Assembly (NCBI GenBank): GCA_023425025.1
Contig: JAFADG010000002.1
Location: forward strand, 1-20,526
Source of the DNA: Bacillota bacterium
Lineage (GTDB): Bacteria > Bacillota > Clostridia > Christensenellales > Aristaeellaceae
Direction: 5' to 3'
DNA length: 20,526 nucleotides
Shown: in pieces, positions 1-7,977 of the stretch
How positions within the stretch are numbered: the stretch's first letter is position 1
How the letters are laid out: every line of letters starts with the position of its first letter
Made by a program: the position numbers and the translations under genes
Notes under the pieces: generated by a model
Databases searched by the model: none
The model's input: only the letters and a program-made list of their open reading frames with translations
Told to the model about the DNA's origin: nothing

Positions 1-352
1 CCTGCCTTTATCCCCCATCTGGCTCAATCGTCGCGCTGGTTCGCTACCGCTTCCAGCACTCGTTTCGCCAGCCTCCTCTGCCTCGCTTTATCCGCCACAG
101 GCGGCGCTTCGGCTGCGGAGCCACAGGCGGCGGCAGGGCTTCGGAACCTTTGGAAACCTTCGGACGCCATCTTTTTGAATACTCATGCAGGTGTGCGGGC
201 ACGGCAGCCCCAGCTTGTTGAAAAGACTTCCTCTGGAAGAGGAAGCCTCTATATGCCTACTTGCTGCAGGACTGCCTTCCGTGCAGTTTGCGGGGCGAAC
301 CATATCGGTTCCCCCCTTTTTCCATATCATGCCGCAAAGGGGGTTTAGCCGG
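1..352. other. Non-coding, repeat-rich stretch upstream of ABC permeases
   Basis: No convincing coding frame is visible before the permease. The stretch holds a 13-base direct repeat (GCCACAGGCGGCG at 94-106 and 120-132) inside an imperfect 26-base tandem unit. It also holds a 28-base element at 147-174 that recurs at 11652-11679, and a perfect hairpin (CTTCCTCT at 227-234 pairing with 238-245). No clear promoter for the permeases could be picked out. A substrate-binding protein gene, usual for this transporter class, is not in this stretch and could lie to the left of the window. Confidence 0.5.
147..174 (+). repeat. 28-base dispersed repeat, copy 1
   Basis: This element matches positions 11652-11679 at 26 of 28 bases; the shared core is AAACCTTCGGACGCCA. 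Both copies follow GC-rich hairpin-forming sequence. Two copies 11.5 kb apart in non-homologous contexts suggest a dispersed intergenic element and not a gene fragment, although its origin is not recognised. Confidence 0.6.
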
Positions 353-1237
353 TTGAAACGGAAATTGTGGATCGACATCGCCTTCATGTTTCCCTGCTTA
401 TTCGCATTCGTCATGGTCATCATCTGTCCGTTTTTTCTGGGCATCTATTACTCGATGACCGACTGGAACGGCGTACGTGAAAACATCACCTTCGTAGGCC
501 TTGCAAACTTTCGGGGCATGTTTACCCAGCCCCAGTTTTTGTATTCGTTCCTCATTACGGTGGTATATACGCTGATCAACGTGGTGATCGTCAATGTGGT
601 CAGCTTTTTCCTGTCGCTGCTGGTGACGGGCGAATCAAGGCTTCGCAACCTGTACCGTGCGGGCTTTTTCGTGCCCAACCTCATCGGCGGCATCGTGCTG
701 GGCTATATCTGGCAGTTTTTGTTCAACAATGTGTTCACCCTGGCTGGGCAGGCGCTGCCCTTCCTGGCAAAATCCTTTATCGCCCGCACCGATACGGTGA
801 TCTGGGCCATGAGCTTTGTCAACACCTGGCAGTACGCCGGCTACATTATGATCATCTATGTGGCCTCCATACAGTCGGTGCCGGCCAGCATCATGGAGGC
901 CGCGTCGGTGGACGGCGCAAGTTACTTCAAACGGCTGCGGCGCATACTGATCCCCATGATGGCCAACGCCTTTACCGTTTCGCTGTTTTTGACGCTCACC
1001 ACCTCCTTCAAGCAGTTCGACATGAACTTTACCCTGACCAACGGCGGGCCCAGCACCCGTTTTGCCGGCGGCGTGGTCAAGGCCAGCCAGCTGCTGGCCA
1101 TGGACATCTACGTTACAGCCAACGGCGCCAACAAGATGGCCGAGGCCCAGGCCAAGGCGGTCGTGTTCTTCGTGGTGCTGGTCGTGTTTTCACTGGTGCA
1201 GGTCTACTTTAACAAACGCCGGGAGGTGGAGATGTAA
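353..1237 (+). CDS. Sugar ABC transporter permease, MalF/UgpA type
   Basis: Inner-membrane permease subunit of a carbohydrate ABC importer (294 aa from the chosen start). It shows about six hydrophobic helices, beginning right after the basic N-terminus, and the cytoplasmic EAA loop near residue 180 (EAASVDGASYFKRLRRI..IP), which contacts the ATPase. I chose the TTG at 353 because AAAGGGGG lies 9 bases upstream and the resulting N-terminus (residues LKRKLWIDIAF) is typical. An ATG at 329 is in frame but has no ribosome site and adds only eight residues. The next permease starts inside its stop codon (TAATG). The ATPase and the binding protein are not in view; many Clostridia use a shared MsmK-type ATPase. 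Substrate cannot be assigned. Confidence 0.9.
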   Translation: MKRKLWIDIAFMFPCLFAFVMVIICPFFLGIYYSMTDWNGVRENITFVGLANFRGMFTQPQFLYSFLITVVYTLINVVIVNVVSFFLSLLVTGESRLRNLYRAGFFVPNLIGGIVLGYIWQFLFNNVFTLAGQALPFLAKSFIARTDTVIWAMSFVNTWQYAGYIMIIYVASIQSVPASIMEAASVDGASYFKRLRRILIPMMANAFTVSLFLTLTTSFKQFDMNFTLTNGGPSTRFAGGVVKASQLLAMDIYVTANGANKMAEAQAKAVVFFVVLVVFSLVQVYFNKRREVEM

Positions 1238-2145
1238 TGACCGTGATGGCAAGCCCTATGAAGCTGACCATCGCCGGCGCCAAGGGCGGCTCTGCCCGCA
1301 AGGTGAAGCGGGCCTTGGCGGAGGCGGCGGGCATGTTGCTGTTCCTTTTGTTTATGGCCCCCTTCTGGATGGTGGTCATGAACTCCGCCAAAACCGCCAA
1401 GGAGATCATTTTCAGCGCCGTATCCTGGCCGGAAAGCTGGGGGCAGACGTGGACGAACATCGTGACGATATTCAACAACCCCACCACTGATTACTTCGGC
1501 GCGTTCATCGATTCGGTGATCATCACGGTTTCCTCCCTGGCGGTGATCCTGCTGTTCTCCTCCATGTGCGCCTGGGTGCTGGTGCGCAACAAGACAAAGT
1601 GGTCCACGCTGATCTTTATGGCCTTTGTGGCGGCCATGGTCATCCCCTTCCAGGTGGTCATGTTCCCGCTGGTCAGATGGCTGCGCATCGTGGGCACTTT
1701 TTCCGGCCTGCCTCTTTTGGGCACGTACCAGGGTATCGTGTTCGCATATTTGGGCTTTGGCTGTTCGATGTCGATCTTTATCCTCCACGGCTTCATCAAG
1801 GGCGTGCCCTTGGAACTGGAGGAGGCCGCCACCATTGACGGCTGCGGCCAGGCCGGGGTGTTTTTCCGCATTGTGATGCCGCTGTTGCAGCCGGTGGCCG
1901 TGTCGGTGCTGATACTAAACGGCATCTGGATCTGGAACGACTATCTGCTGCCGCTGCTTGTACTGGGCTCCAACGGCGCGGTACAGACGATCCCGCTGGC
2001 GGTCACATCCTTTGTGGGATCGTATTTGAAGCAGTGGGACCTGATATTGACCAGCGCCATGCTGGCCATGCTGCCGATTATTGTGCTGTTTTTGTTCGCG
2101 CAAAAGTACATCATCAAGGGCATGGTGGAAGGGTCGATCAAATAA
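1237..2145 (+). CDS. Sugar ABC transporter permease, MalG/UgpE type
   Basis: Second inner-membrane permease subunit of the same importer (302 aa), expected to form a heterodimer with the upstream permease. Hydrophobic segments begin near residue 30. The EAA loop is clear near residue 200 (EEAATIDGCGQAGVFFRIVMP). The C-terminus ends in the usual short tail after the last helix (KYIIKGMVEGSIK). The ATG at 1237 shares its A with the stop codon of the preceding gene, and GGGAGGTGG lies about 8 bases upstream, so the pair is translationally coupled. The operon ends at a strong terminator 18 bases downstream. Substrate unknown. Confidence 0.92.
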   Translation: MTVMASPMKLTIAGAKGGSARKVKRALAEAAGMLLFLLFMAPFWMVVMNSAKTAKEIIFSAVSWPESWGQTWTNIVTIFNNPTTDYFGAFIDSVIITVSSLAVILLFSSMCAWVLVRNKTKWSTLIFMAFVAAMVIPFQVVMFPLVRWLRIVGTFSGLPLLGTYQGIVFAYLGFGCSMSIFILHGFIKGVPLELEEAATIDGCGQAGVFFRIVMPLLQPVAVSVLILNGIWIWNDYLLPLLVLGSNGAVQTIPLAVTSFVGSYLKQWDLILTSAMLAMLPIIVLFLFAQKYIIKGMVEGSIK

Positions 2146-2163
2146 CCTTTCCTCCAAACGTAA

Positions 2164-2217
2164 AAACAGCTCCCGTACTGTAGGCATTGTCCGTCAGTAC
2201 CGGGGCTGTTTCCTTTT
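2164..2217 (+). terminator. Rho-independent terminator of permease operon
   Basis: A long stem with one small imperfection (AAACAGCTCCCGTACTG against CAGTACCGGGGCTGTTT) is followed by CCTTTT. It closes the two-gene permease operon. Confidence 0.85.
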
Positions 2218-2330
2218 CATGCCGGAACTGCCGCTTTGCGCTTGCCTTCTTTCCCACTCAACTCCTGATTCGCATTTCATATAATGAGGGAGGCACTGTT
2301 AAAAGCTGTACGCCAGAGGAGTTATTGTAT

Positions 2331-3311
2331 ATGAAGTACAAGGTGGCCATTTACTGTCATAACCTTTATGCGGGCGACATTTTATGGGGATTTACCGCCG
2401 CGGGTTGTGAAGCGCAAATCATTGCGCCGGTTTCCATACAGGGGTTTGACACACTGATGGAAAAAATCGATCCTGACCTATTGATTCTTTCCTCTTCCAT
2501 GGATTATTTTCAGCGCGACATGCTGAATCATATCGGTTCCAGAAATGCATCCGGTTACAAGTGCGCCTGCTGGGATACCGAGGGCGTTGGACAATTCCAG
2601 CTGCAGATGACGGCGATGGAAGCGTTCAAGCCCGATATGGTGTTTTCCATTTGCCCCGAAATGCTGGAAAGGCTCAAAAGCAAAAACATTCCCTGTCACA
2701 GGCTTGATTTTGCCTATAACCCCACCATTCATTTTCCACAATCAGTAACTGCCGGTGAAAACAATGCGGTCAGCCTGGTTGGCAACGCGTGGCTATGGTA
2801 TTCACACCGCTATCCCGCGCATTTTCGGTACAGCAAAGCGATTCCGATGCTATTGAAACCGATCATTGAAAGCGGGCATCCAATCGATTTTTATGGTTCG
2901 ACGGAATATAAGCCGGTGATCAAAAGGTTTCTGGGCCTTGATGTGCCTGGCGAATGGTTTAAAGGTACGATTCCTTACGCCGCGACCCGCGATGTGTACG
3001 ATCGTTCCTTTGTCAATTTGATCACGCAAAATCATGAGCTGACGGTCACAAGGCGAACCTTTGAGATCATGGGCTCCGGCGGCTTCGGGCTTACCTGTTA
3101 TAACACTGGTATAGAAAATATGTTTGGGAAAAGCGGCGGGCTGGCCATTTCGCATTCTGAAAAGGAGACGCTGGATTTGCTGGAGTATTACCGCAATCAT
3201 GCGGACGAATATCGGAAGGTGCGCAAAAATGCTGTGATCAGCGTGCAAAAACACACGTATAAGGAAAGGGCCGAAGAGATCATCAGCAAGCTGTTTCAAA
3301 CAGATAAATAA
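2331..3311 (+). CDS. CgeB-like glycosyltransferase family 1 protein
   Basis: Predicted cytoplasmic GT-B fold glycosyltransferase (326 aa). The C-terminal half carries the pattern of the glycosyltransferase group 1 domain seen in CgeB-type proteins. It includes VNLITQNHELTVTRRTFEIMGSGGF near residues 225-250, where E and GSGGF lie in the nucleotide-sugar site, followed by the closing segment on the strength of EYYRNHADEYRKVRKNA. The N-terminal half (YCHNLYAGDILWGF) fits the acceptor-binding Rossmann domain. Family members modify spore coats, flagellins or surface glycans; acceptor and sugar are unknown. The ATG at 2331 has AGAGGAG 9 bases upstream. A TATAAT lies at 2280-2285 without a good -35. 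The gene is monocistronic between two terminators and somewhat AT-richer than its neighbours, which hints at transfer. Confidence 0.72.
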   Translation: MKYKVAIYCHNLYAGDILWGFTAAGCEAQIIAPVSIQGFDTLMEKIDPDLLILSSSMDYFQRDMLNHIGSRNASGYKCACWDTEGVGQFQLQMTAMEAFKPDMVFSICPEMLERLKSKNIPCHRLDFAYNPTIHFPQSVTAGENNAVSLVGNAWLWYSHRYPAHFRYSKAIPMLLKPIIESGHPIDFYGSTEYKPVIKRFLGLDVPGEWFKGTIPYAATRDVYDRSFVNLITQNHELTVTRRTFEIMGSGGFGLTCYNTGIENMFGKSGGLAISHSEKETLDLLEYYRNHADEYRKVRKNAVISVQKHTYKERAEEIISKLFQTDK

Positions 3312-3320
3312 CGGAGCCTT

Positions 3321-3354
3321 GGCCGGCGGCGCTTAAAGCTGCCGCCGGCCCTTT
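3321..3354 (+). terminator. Terminator after glycosyltransferase
   Basis: A perfect 10-bp GC stem (GGCCGGCGGC pairing with GCCGCCGGCC) surrounds a 10-base loop and is followed by CTTTC. The T-run is short. The hairpin lies between converging genes and may act in both directions. Confidence 0.6.
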
Positions 3355-3415
3355 CAGCGGACCGGCGCAGGGGCCTTGACCCGTCTGCCGGCCGTCCCGT
3401 CATGCACCCTGAAAA

Positions 3416-4300
3416 TTACAGCGCGTCGATATGCAGCAGGTTTTTGGCCAGCACGCCGATGAAGAACGAGATCAGCGCCACCGACAGGGAGATCAGCGCC
3501 ATTTCACCAAAGCGGCGCAAAAACGGTTCCTCCTTGGCCACGGACAGGTAGTAATTGAAGAACAATATGATCGAAAGGGCGATGGCGATCATGGCCCCAA
3601 AGGCCGCCGCGTACATGCCCACGGGCAACAGCAAATAGGGCAGCACCAAAAGGGCCACGGTTACAAGGTAGGCCGCGCCCGTGTACACGCTGGATTTCAT
3701 AGCGTTTTGGTTGCCCTGGGCCCGTTCGGCCAGGTAGTTGGAGGCCGCCATGGACAGCGTGGCCGATATGCCCGTAATGATGCCGGTCATGGCCACCAGC
3801 CGGGTATTGGCAAGGGCGAAGGTGACGCCGGCGATGGCGCCGGTCAGTTCCACCAGCGCGTCATTGAGCCCCAGCACCATGGCGCCCACGTAATGCAGGC
3901 GCTCCTCGTCCAGCATGTTGTACAGGTCGTTTTCATGCCGGCGCTCGTCACTGAGCATCGCGGCGGCGCCGGGCAGCGAGCCTTGCAGGCTTTCATAGTC
4001 GCTTTGGGCAAAGCGCTCGTTCTTTTGCATGGTCTTGACCGCGAAGGTGAAGCCGAACAGCACGGTCAGCAGCTTCAAGAAGAACAGGCGCAGCGTGCCG
4101 GGCTGTGCGGCCTTGCCGGTAATGCCTTTCCACACCGCCGCGTGCTGCCGCTCGTCTTTCGCCATTTGCGTGAGCAGCCGCTTGTTCTGCTCGTTCTTTT
4201 CCCGGCGGGCCATGAAATCGTACAGCGCGGCGCCGTATTCCTCATCCAGCTGCGCTTTTTGCACCTTCTGCATCAGTTCCGGGCTTATGGCGATGCTCAT
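3416..4300 (-). CDS. Ferritin-like/VIT1 fusion iron (manganese) transporter
   Basis: Membrane protein of 294 aa that joins an N-terminal rubrerythrin/ferritin-like four-helix domain (residues about 8-130) to a CCC1/VIT1 membrane domain (about 137-294). Di-iron ligands are visible as E20/E21 (DEEYGA), E50-x2-H53 (DERQH) and E119-x2-H122 (DERRH). The VIT1 signature GLNDALVELTGA starts near residue 144 and is followed by about five membrane helices. Known relatives (membrane-bound ferritin, Er-VIT1) bind iron and export it or store it away from the cytoplasm during oxidative or metal stress. The start at 4300 is preferred because GGGAGGG then sits at a normal distance; the ATG at 4309 abuts it. 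The gene diverges from yebC and no Fur-like box was recognised. Confidence 0.85.
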   Translation of the reverse strand: MSIAISPELMQKVQKAQLDEEYGAALYDFMARREKNEQNKRLLTQMAKDERQHAAVWKGITGKAAQPGTLRLFFLKLLTVLFGFTFAVKTMQKNERFAQSDYESLQGSLPGAAAMLSDERRHENDLYNMLDEERLHYVGAMVLGLNDALVELTGAIAGVTFALANTRLVAMTGIITGISATLSMAASNYLAERAQGNQNAMKSSVYTGAAYLVTVALLVLPYLLLPVGMYAAAFGAMIAIALSIILFFNYYLSVAKEEPFLRRFGEMALISLSVALISFFIGVLAKNLLHIDAL

Positions 4301-4428
4301 CCCATCCATCCCTCCCAAACGCTTGCGCCCTGCCGTGGGCGTTGTATGCAAGATTCGCCCGGCGGCGCGTTTTTCCTGCCGGCCGCAAAAGCAAACGTGG
4401 GAGAAAGCGCGACATCATTCCGCCGGTG

Positions 4429-4458
4429 TTGACGTATAAGCCCTTCCCATGCTAAAAT
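4429..4458 (+). promoter_or_regulatory. Promoter of yebC
   Basis: TTGACG at 4429-4434 and TAAAAT at 4453-4458 are separated by 18 bases, about 40 bases before the yebC start. This is a good sigma-A-type match. Confidence 0.7.
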
Positions 4459-4499
4459 ATTGCGTTAGTTTGTGATTTTTCCACCTTGGGAGGGGTATT

Positions 4500-5249
4500 A
4501 TGTCCGGGCATTCCAAATGGGCCAACATCAAGCATAAAAAGGGCAAGGCGGACGCCGAGCGCGGCAAGATATTTACCAAGATCGGCCGTGAGATCGCCAT
4601 CGCCGTCAAAGAAGGCGGCAGCGACCCCAACGTCAATGGCAAGCTGCGTGACATCATCGCCAAGGCCAAGGCCAGCAACGTGCCCAACGACAACCTTACC
4701 CGCTCCATCAAAAAGGCGGCAGGCGAACTGGGCACCGTCAACTATGAGGAGATCACCTACGAAGGCTATGCCCCCGGCGGCGTGGCCGTGATCGTGGAGG
4801 CCATCACCGACAGCCGCAACCGTACGGCCAGCGACGTCCGCCACTGCTTCGCCAAATACGGCGGCAACCTGGGTACCACGGGCAGCGTGGGTTTTATGTT
4901 CGACGAGAAGGGTGTTATTGCCCTGGAAAAGACCCCGGGCCTGACAGAAGACGATTTGATGATGACCGCCCTGGACGCCGGCGCCGAGGACATGAAGGCC
5001 GAAGAGGACGCGTTTGTCATCTATACCGCTCCTTCCGATTTCCACAACGTGCGGGAGGCGCTGGAGAAGCAGGGACTGTCCTTTTTGTCTGCCGAGGTGC
5101 AGAAGATTCCTCAAAATACCGTGGCGGTCAGCGATCCAGAGACGATTGAGAAGATTCAAAAAATGCTGGACATGCTGGAAGACAACGACGACGTGCAGGA
5201 TGTTTTCCATAACGCGGAGCTGCCGGAAGAAGAGGAAGAGGACGATTGA
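4500..5249 (+). CDS. yebC: YebC/PmpR (TACO1) family regulator
   Basis: Cytoplasmic protein of 249 aa, the full family length. The N-terminus MSGHSKWANIKHKKGKAD is diagnostic, and the whole YebC core follows (GREIAIAVKEGG, the NVPNDNL block, EGYAPGGVAVIVEA, NRTASDVRH, GSVGFMFD). Family members were described as DNA-binding regulators; more recent work ties YebC/TACO1 proteins to translation of proline-rich stretches on the ribosome. The acidic C-terminal tail (ELPEEEEEDD) is common. The ATG at 4500 follows GGGAGGGG, with a promoter at 4429-4458. It is transcribed alone and ends at two tandem terminators. It is not next to ruvC here, although that linkage is common in other bacteria. Confidence 0.97.
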   Translation: MSGHSKWANIKHKKGKADAERGKIFTKIGREIAIAVKEGGSDPNVNGKLRDIIAKAKASNVPNDNLTRSIKKAAGELGTVNYEEITYEGYAPGGVAVIVEAITDSRNRTASDVRHCFAKYGGNLGTTGSVGFMFDEKGVIALEKTPGLTEDDLMMTALDAGAEDMKAEEDAFVIYTAPSDFHNVREALEKQGLSFLSAEVQKIPQNTVAVSDPETIEKIQKMLDMLEDNDDVQDVFHNAELPEEEEEDD

Positions 5250-5256
5250 GTGTTTT

Positions 5257-5285
5257 AAGGGATGGCGGTCCGCCATCCCTTTTTT
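5257..5285 (+). terminator. Rho-independent terminator of yebC
   Basis: An 11-bp perfect stem (AGGGATGGCGG with CCGCCATCCCT) is followed directly by six Ts, 8 bases after the yebC stop. Confidence 0.92.
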
Positions 5286-5301
5286 GCTGCGGCAATGGAA
5301 G

Positions 5302-5339
5302 CCGCCCTCCCGTGGCGAAAACGCGGGAGGGCGGTTTTT
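5302..5339 (+). terminator. Second tandem terminator after yebC
   Basis: A GC-rich stem (CCGCCCTCCCG with CGGGAGGGCGG) has a loop of about 10 bases and is followed by TTTTTG. It backs up the first terminator and separates yebC from the converging anti-sigma gene. Confidence 0.8.
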
Positions 5340-5362
5340 GCGTTGACCGTTTGTTTGCTTAC

Positions 5363-6649
5363 CTATTTCAGCCTGACATCAAAGGCAGCAGCTTCGTCGT
5401 ACACCTTAAAGGGCATAATGGTTTTTCCGTCCACCGGCGCCGGTGTTATCCTGGCGGCAGCTTCCTCTTTGGTGGGCTCCCTGTATTCCATGGTATACGG
5501 TATAAAGGTGAGGACATCTGGCAGGCCGCCGGGACAGCCGAATTCGCCTGAGTAGGTGAAATGGACCGGGTCCTTGTCATCGCTGGGGCCGCCGCTGTAG
5601 TAACCGCCGCCGCCAAGCGCGTAGGCGCTTTTGCCGCCGACGCGGGCCTCAAATTCAATGCCTGCCGCTTCCCCTGTTCCGTTTTTGAAATAGACATCAA
5701 AGGCCCAGGTGACTTTCATGAAGGAGGTTGTGACTTTGCCCATGACGATGGTATAGCCGTCAAACTCCAGTCTGTCGCCGGTGTTTATCACTTGGTTGCT
5801 TGTAGGCAGGGGGGCTGTCCAGGTGCATTCGATGGTCTCCGTCAGTGTGAAGGCTTCCGATTGGGCAAGCTGCGGACCCAGTCGCTGATTTAGGTATTGC
5901 TCGCCGCTCATGCCTTCGGGGGCGGGCAGGATGACCGCGTACTCAACCAATGAATATCCGTTGGCCAGCAATATTTTCTTTTGGGCATAGGCATCAGAAA
6001 AGCGCCGCAGGTATTCGTCCATGGGAGGATCGCTTTGATCCCCGCGGAACTCTGTCAGATCGTTGGCCAGCTCCCAATTGGGCTTTAGCACCATGAAGGT
6101 CAGCGCCCACTGCACGTCGCCATCCGCTTCGTCCTCATAAATGCAGGCGTCCACGCTGTATTTGCCTTGAAGATCCACCTCCTTGTCCGGTACCCAGAAG
6201 CCGGAGAAGAAGTCGCCCCGGCAGCCTTCGATGTCCACCGGCAGTTCCCGCCCGTTGCAGGCGGCGGTGAGCTGAGGGTACAGGTATACAGGTTCCGCGC
6301 CTTCCTTGGGCTTGATATCCATGGCGATGGAAATGCTTCTGCCGTCAAACACGGCGTCGGTCACATACAGGGAAAAGAATTCGTTCTCATAGCTTTTGCC
6401 GATGAGGGTGATGCTTTTTTGGAATTCCTCGCTGCTGTTTTTGTTGTAGTCCTTTACGCTGTAGTGGGTGGCAATGGCCAGGGCGGTGCCGGCCAGCAGC
6501 GTAAGGATCAATATCGCGATGAGCACTGTGCGCAATGTGAAGCGTTTCATGGGTACATCCTCCTTGCATAGAAGGAGCGCGCTTTCCATGCGTTTATGAA
6601 AGCTGCCGGTCGTCTTGGAAAACGCGCGGTCCAGGTCAAACTCTTTCAA
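5363..6649 (-). CDS. Membrane anti-sigma factor-like protein, DUF4179 type
   Basis: Predicted single-pass membrane protein of 428 aa partnered with the sigma factor just upstream. The N-terminal cytoplasmic part (about 1-38; DLDRAFSKTTGSFHKRMESAL) resembles the short sigma-binding segment of Clostridia anti-sigma proteins. One membrane helix follows (about 40-61), then a large extracytoplasmic region of beta-rich, DUF4179-like character. The start is a TTG whose TG overlaps the TGA of the sigma gene; AGGAGG lies 10 bases upstream, inside the sigma coding end, so the two are translationally coupled. Such pairs hold the sigma factor at the membrane until an external signal releases it. The signal is unknown. 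No cysteine- or zinc-based ZAS motif was seen. Confidence 0.8.
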   Translation of the reverse strand: MKEFDLDRAFSKTTGSFHKRMESALLLCKEDVPMKRFTLRTVLIAILILTLLAGTALAIATHYSVKDYNKNSSEEFQKSITLIGKSYENEFFSLYVTDAVFDGRSISIAMDIKPKEGAEPVYLYPQLTAACNGRELPVDIEGCRGDFFSGFWVPDKEVDLQGKYSVDACIYEDEADGDVQWALTFMVLKPNWELANDLTEFRGDQSDPPMDEYLRRFSDAYAQKKILLANGYSLVEYAVILPAPEGMSGEQYLNQRLGPQLAQSEAFTLTETIECTWTAPLPTSNQVINTGDRLEFDGYTIVMGKVTTSFMKVTWAFDVYFKNGTGEAAGIEFEARVGGKSAYALGGGGYYSGGPSDDKDPVHFTYSGEFGCPGGLPDVLTFIPYTMEYREPTKEEAAARITPAPVDGKTIMPFKVYDEAAAFDVRLK

Positions 6650-7158
6650 AGCTCAAGCGCCTCCTCTCCCGTCAAAAGCTGTTTCAGTTTGTTGCGCGCC
6701 CGATACAGGCGCGTGGTGACGGTGCCGGAAGGCAGACGCAAAATACGGGCGATCTCATCCACAGCGTAGCCGTCCCGGTACTTTAGGGTAAGGGGCAGGC
6801 GGTATTTGATGTCCAGGGCGTACAGCGCATCGTGCAGCGGCTGATCTATGTCCGCGTCCTCCCGCGAAGAAACGGGCATTTGATCCTCCGGGATTTGGGC
6901 CACGGGCAGCATGCGCCTGTTTTTCCTTAGCGTCCGCTTGCATTCGTTGATGAGGATGCGCGTGGCCCAGGTCTTGAAATAGGCCTTTTGCTTTAGCTGC
7001 CCCCTGCACTGCCAGGCTTTTAGGGCGGATTCCTGCAGCACATCGTCGCAGTCGGCATCCGATAAGGAAAAGCTGCGGGCGATGCAAAACAGGGAACGCT
7101 CCATTTCCCCAAAGGCGTTGACAAATTCCTCCCTGCTGATGACTTCCGTCTTTCTCAT
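6646..7158 (-). CDS. ECF-like sigma-70 family RNA polymerase sigma factor
   Basis: Sigma factor of 170 aa with a region 2 core (SDADCDDVLQESALKAWQ, then FKTWATRILINECKRTLRKNRR, residues about 33-80) that binds the -10 element. Its region 4 helix-turn-helix (LPLTLKYRDGYAVDEIARILRLPSGTVTTRLYRARNKLKQ, about 120-160) binds the -35 element. Length and layout match extracytoplasmic-function sigma factors. The downstream anti-sigma gene is coupled through a TTGA overlap. The ATG at 7158 has only GGAAGGA directly against it, so its initiation looks weak, but no better start is seen. A perfect 14-bp palindrome lies 12 bases upstream of the start codon and may be an operator. Autoregulation is usual in the family but the target promoter could not be identified. 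Confidence 0.9.
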   Translation of the reverse strand: MRKTEVISREEFVNAFGEMERSLFCIARSFSLSDADCDDVLQESALKAWQCRGQLKQKAYFKTWATRILINECKRTLRKNRRMLPVAQIPEDQMPVSSREDADIDQPLHDALYALDIKYRLPLTLKYRDGYAVDEIARILRLPSGTVTTRLYRARNKLKQLLTGEEALEL

Positions 7159-7169
7159 TCCTTCCGTGC

Positions 7170-7183
7170 AATCAGATCTGATT
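7170..7183. promoter_or_regulatory. 14-bp palindrome upstream of sigma gene
   Basis: AATCAGATCTGATT is a perfect inverted repeat lying in the 5' leader of the sigma gene. Just upstream of it, TTCATTCATT occurs twice (7182-7191 and 7216-7225). A dimeric regulator could bind here; none is identified. Confidence 0.4.
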
Positions 7184-7254
7184 CATTCATTAGATACATG
7201 AGGAAGCTGCCGCATTTCATTCATTGTATCATTTTTACAATTTATTTTGTTGTA

Positions 7255-7284
7255 TAAAAAAGCGGGCGCGCAATGAACGCCCGC
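7255..7284 (-). terminator. Terminator of rpiB
   Basis: Read on the minus strand, GCGGGCG and CGCCCGC form a 7-bp stem with a 9-base loop followed by a run of seven Ts. It lies about 30 bases after the rpiB stop and insulates rpiB from the sigma gene. Confidence 0.85.
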
Positions 7285-7313
7285 GTTGTCCTGATGTGTG
7301 CTCGGAATCGGTA

Positions 7314-7763
7314 TTATTCGATTTCTTCGCCGTTGGCCAGCTTATCCAGCATGTCCAGCCTTACTTGGTGCCGCGTTTCGTAGGTGGAATCCAGCCACTC
7401 ATCCACCAGCATTTTGGCCACCTCGCTGCCCACGACCCGGGCGCCGAAGGCGAGCATGTTGCAGTTGTTGTGCTCCCTGGCCATGCGGGCCGAATAGGGG
7501 TCGGAGCAGATGGCGCAGCGGATGCCCGGCACCCGGTTGGCCGCAAGACCGATGCCGATGCCCGTGCCGCAGATGACGATGCCAAGGTCCGCCTTGCCGG
7601 CCGCCACGGCCTTGGCCACCCTGGCCCCATAAACGGGATAATGGATGGATTCCCTGGCGTTTGTACCAAAGTCCGTCACGGTGTGGCCCTTGCTTTGCAA
7701 ATGGGCGACGATGATTTGCTTTAAATCCACCGCGGTGTGGTCGTTGCCGATGCCGATATGCAT
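7314..7763 (-). CDS. rpiB: Ribose-5-phosphate isomerase B (LacAB/RpiB family)
   Basis: Cytoplasmic aldose-ketose isomerase of 149 aa, the normal size. It interconverts ribose 5-phosphate and ribulose 5-phosphate in the pentose phosphate pathway; some relatives act on allose or galactose phosphates. Visible family features are the N-terminal GNDHTAVDLK with D8-H9, the catalytic cysteine C65 in GIVICGTGIG, and the REHNNCNMLAFGARVVG block with H98 and N99, which line the phosphosugar site. AAAGGAGG lies 7 bases before the ATG. The gene stands alone behind a consensus promoter (7811-7839) and ends at its own terminator. RpiB is favoured over LacA/LacB because only one such subunit is present. Confidence 0.93.
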   Translation of the reverse strand: MHIGIGNDHTAVDLKQIIVAHLQSKGHTVTDFGTNARESIHYPVYGARVAKAVAAGKADLGIVICGTGIGIGLAANRVPGIRCAICSDPYSARMAREHNNCNMLAFGARVVGSEVAKMLVDEWLDSTYETRHQVRLDMLDKLANGEEIE

Positions 7764-7810
7764 GGTATATCCTCCTTTGGATGAACACGAATTAAATGTC
7801 TTTCACCTGC

Positions 7811-7839
7811 ATTATAAGGCGGCGGGGGGAAGGTGTCAA
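7811..7839 (-). promoter_or_regulatory. Consensus promoter of rpiB
   Basis: On the minus strand TTGACA (7834-7839) and TATAAT (7811-7816) are exact consensus hexamers separated by the ideal 17 bases. The transcript would begin about 40 bases before the rpiB start. Confidence 0.9.
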
Positions 7840-7977
7840 CGGAGGGAGGGGGGATGGGAAGATGGTTGGGGGCATTTTGATGTATTTGTGCTCCGGGGAC
7901 GGGCCGGGTCGGAGCGGACAGGCGGGCGAATGAGAAGAGCCGTCTGGCGCAATTGGCGCGCTGGGTCGCAGGCCAAT

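Noticed and set aside
1204..1788. Minus-strand frame opposite the second permease
   Set aside because: Composition (H, D, R, Q rich) is that of an antisense shadow; the permease frame is certain.
3431..4432. Long plus-strand frame of 333 codons opposite the VIT1 gene
   Set aside because: It is rich in H, Q, G and R with no fold-like pattern, and lies antisense to an unmistakable ferritin/VIT1 gene.
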